The position numbers and the translations under genes were made by a program. This document shows positions 63,507 to 64,000 of a DNA stretch of 64,000 nt, piece after piece (position 1 is the first letter of the stretch; the number at the start of each line of letters is the position of its first letter). The notes under the pieces are model-generated. The model ran no database searches and was not told the DNA's origin. It saw only the letters and a list, made by a program, of their open reading frames with translations. The DNA is from Lentzea sp. NBRC 102530 (GTDB lineage: Bacteria > Actinomycetota > Actinomycetes > Mycobacteriales > Pseudonocardiaceae), in assembly GCF_030269365.1 (NCBI RefSeq), contig NZ_BSTF01000002.1, positions 372,001 to 436,000 of the forward strand, read 5' to 3'.

Positions 63507-64000
63507 CCGGTCACGACCTGCTCAAGGGCAAGATCGTCGTGGTCACGGCCGCGGCGGGCACCGGCATCGGCTCGGCCACCGCGCAGCGCTGCCTCGAAGA
63601 GGGCGCGACCGTGGTCATCAGCGACTGGCACGAGCGCAGGCTCGAGGAGACCCACGAGAAGCTCGGCACCGATCACGCCATCCCGTGCGACGTCACCAAG
63701 GAAGAGCAGGTGCAACGGCTCGTCGACGAGACCGTCGCCCGCCACGGCCGCATCGACGTGATGGTCAACAACGCCGGCCTCGGCGGTGAGAAGGCGATCA
63801 CGGACATGGCCGACGAGGAGTGGGCCAGGGTTCTCGACGTCACGCTCAACGGCACGTTCCGCTGCACCAGGGCCGCGTTACGCCACATGGTCGCCCAGCG
63901 AAGCGGTGTCGTCGTTAACAACTCCAGTGTGATCGGCTGGCGGGCCCAGAGGGGTCAAGCCCATTACGCCGCAGCGAAAGCGGGCGTCATGGCGCTGACC
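63503..64000 (+). CDS. ipdF: Short-chain dehydrogenase, IpdF-like (3'-truncated by window)
   Basis: 166 codons are in the window and the frame runs off the right edge. Rossmann motif TAAAGTGIG (about 15-23), 'CDVTKEEQV', NNAG, catalytic Ser in 'VVNNSSVIGW' and YAAAK are all present. In mycobacteria the gene after fadE30 is ipdF, the dehydrogenase of 5-hydroxy-HIP-CoA; the order here is the same. The ATG overlaps the fadE30 stop (ATGA). The C-terminal substrate region is not visible, so the specificity is by synteny. Confidence 0.8.
   Translation, partial: MTGHDLLKGKIVVVTAAAGTGIGSATAQRCLEEGATVVISDWHERRLEETHEKLGTDHAIPCDVTKEEQVQRLVDETVARHGRIDVMVNNAGLGGEKAITDMADEEWARVLDVTLNGTFRCTRAALRHMVAQRSGVVVNNSSVIGWRAQRGQAHYAAAKAGVMALT

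Overview
The DNA is very GC-rich with strong third-position bias, GTG/TTG starts and many ATGA, GTGA and TGATG gene overlaps. It carries KstR/KstR2-type steroid regulation, a das-type chitin-sugar locus and eukaryote-like kinases. This points to an actinomycete, most likely of the Pseudonocardiales (Lentzea/Saccharothrix/Amycolatopsis-like). That placement is inference; no rRNA or tRNA gene is present to anchor it. No gap between genes exceeds about 210 bp.

Layout. (1) 1-13.0 kb is ordinary accessory chromosome: stress and sigma-factor switch proteins (MEDS/HATPase and STAS), a PRC-barrel protein, a DUF305 lipoprotein, a secreted AA10 LPMO, small VOC, NTF2-like and DUF2630 genes, GtrA, an AraC regulator, a methyltransferase, a WD40-repeat Ser/Thr kinase, an NCS1 permease with a Cys-rich tail and a CPA1 antiporter. 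(2) 13.0-19.7 kb is a dasR-dasABCD locus: GntR repressor, ABC importer for chitooligosaccharide-type sugars and a GH20 hexosaminidase. It is followed by a translationally overlapping secreted GH16 enzyme. Several palindromes, two of them DasR-like, lie in the dasR/dasA gap, and another DasR-like box lies upstream of the LPMO. (3) 19.75-21.5 kb is a two-gene toxin-antitoxin-like unit whose toxin fuses a RES domain to a TIR domain. (4) 21.6-33.1 kb, divergent from (3), is a tight seven-gene operon: coiled-coil protein, ClpB-like AAA+ ATPase, radical-SAM protein, zinc/FHA protein, PP2C phosphatase, membrane Ser/Thr kinase and CHAT protease. I know no name for this combination; it is the best candidate for an undescribed system.

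(5) 33.6-64.0 kb is a steroid (cholesterol-type) catabolic island. It contains kstR, a fadE34-like gene and the side-chain operon chsE1-chsE2-chsH2-chsH1-ltp2; the ring A/B genes kstD-kshA-(small ORF)-kshB-maoC; the divergent operon FAD-dehydrogenase-hsaE-hsaG-hsaF-hsaA-hsaD-hsaC-hsaB; and the C/D-ring genes fadD3-echA-fadE31-fadE32-fadE33, divergent from fadE30-ipdF. The last gene runs off the window. Recognisable KstR boxes (TnnAACnnGTTnnA) and one KstR2 box (AnCAAGnnCTTGnT) sit at the expected divergent promoters. Together these genes take a steroid from the side chain through 9,10-seco ring opening and meta-cleavage to HIP-CoA. Between the hsa and HIP arms sits an unrelated insert (53.1-57.2 kb): a methyltransferase/MerR pair and a secreted-toxin module (YbaB-like, EspC-like and WXG100-like proteins, EndoU nuclease, putative immunity protein).
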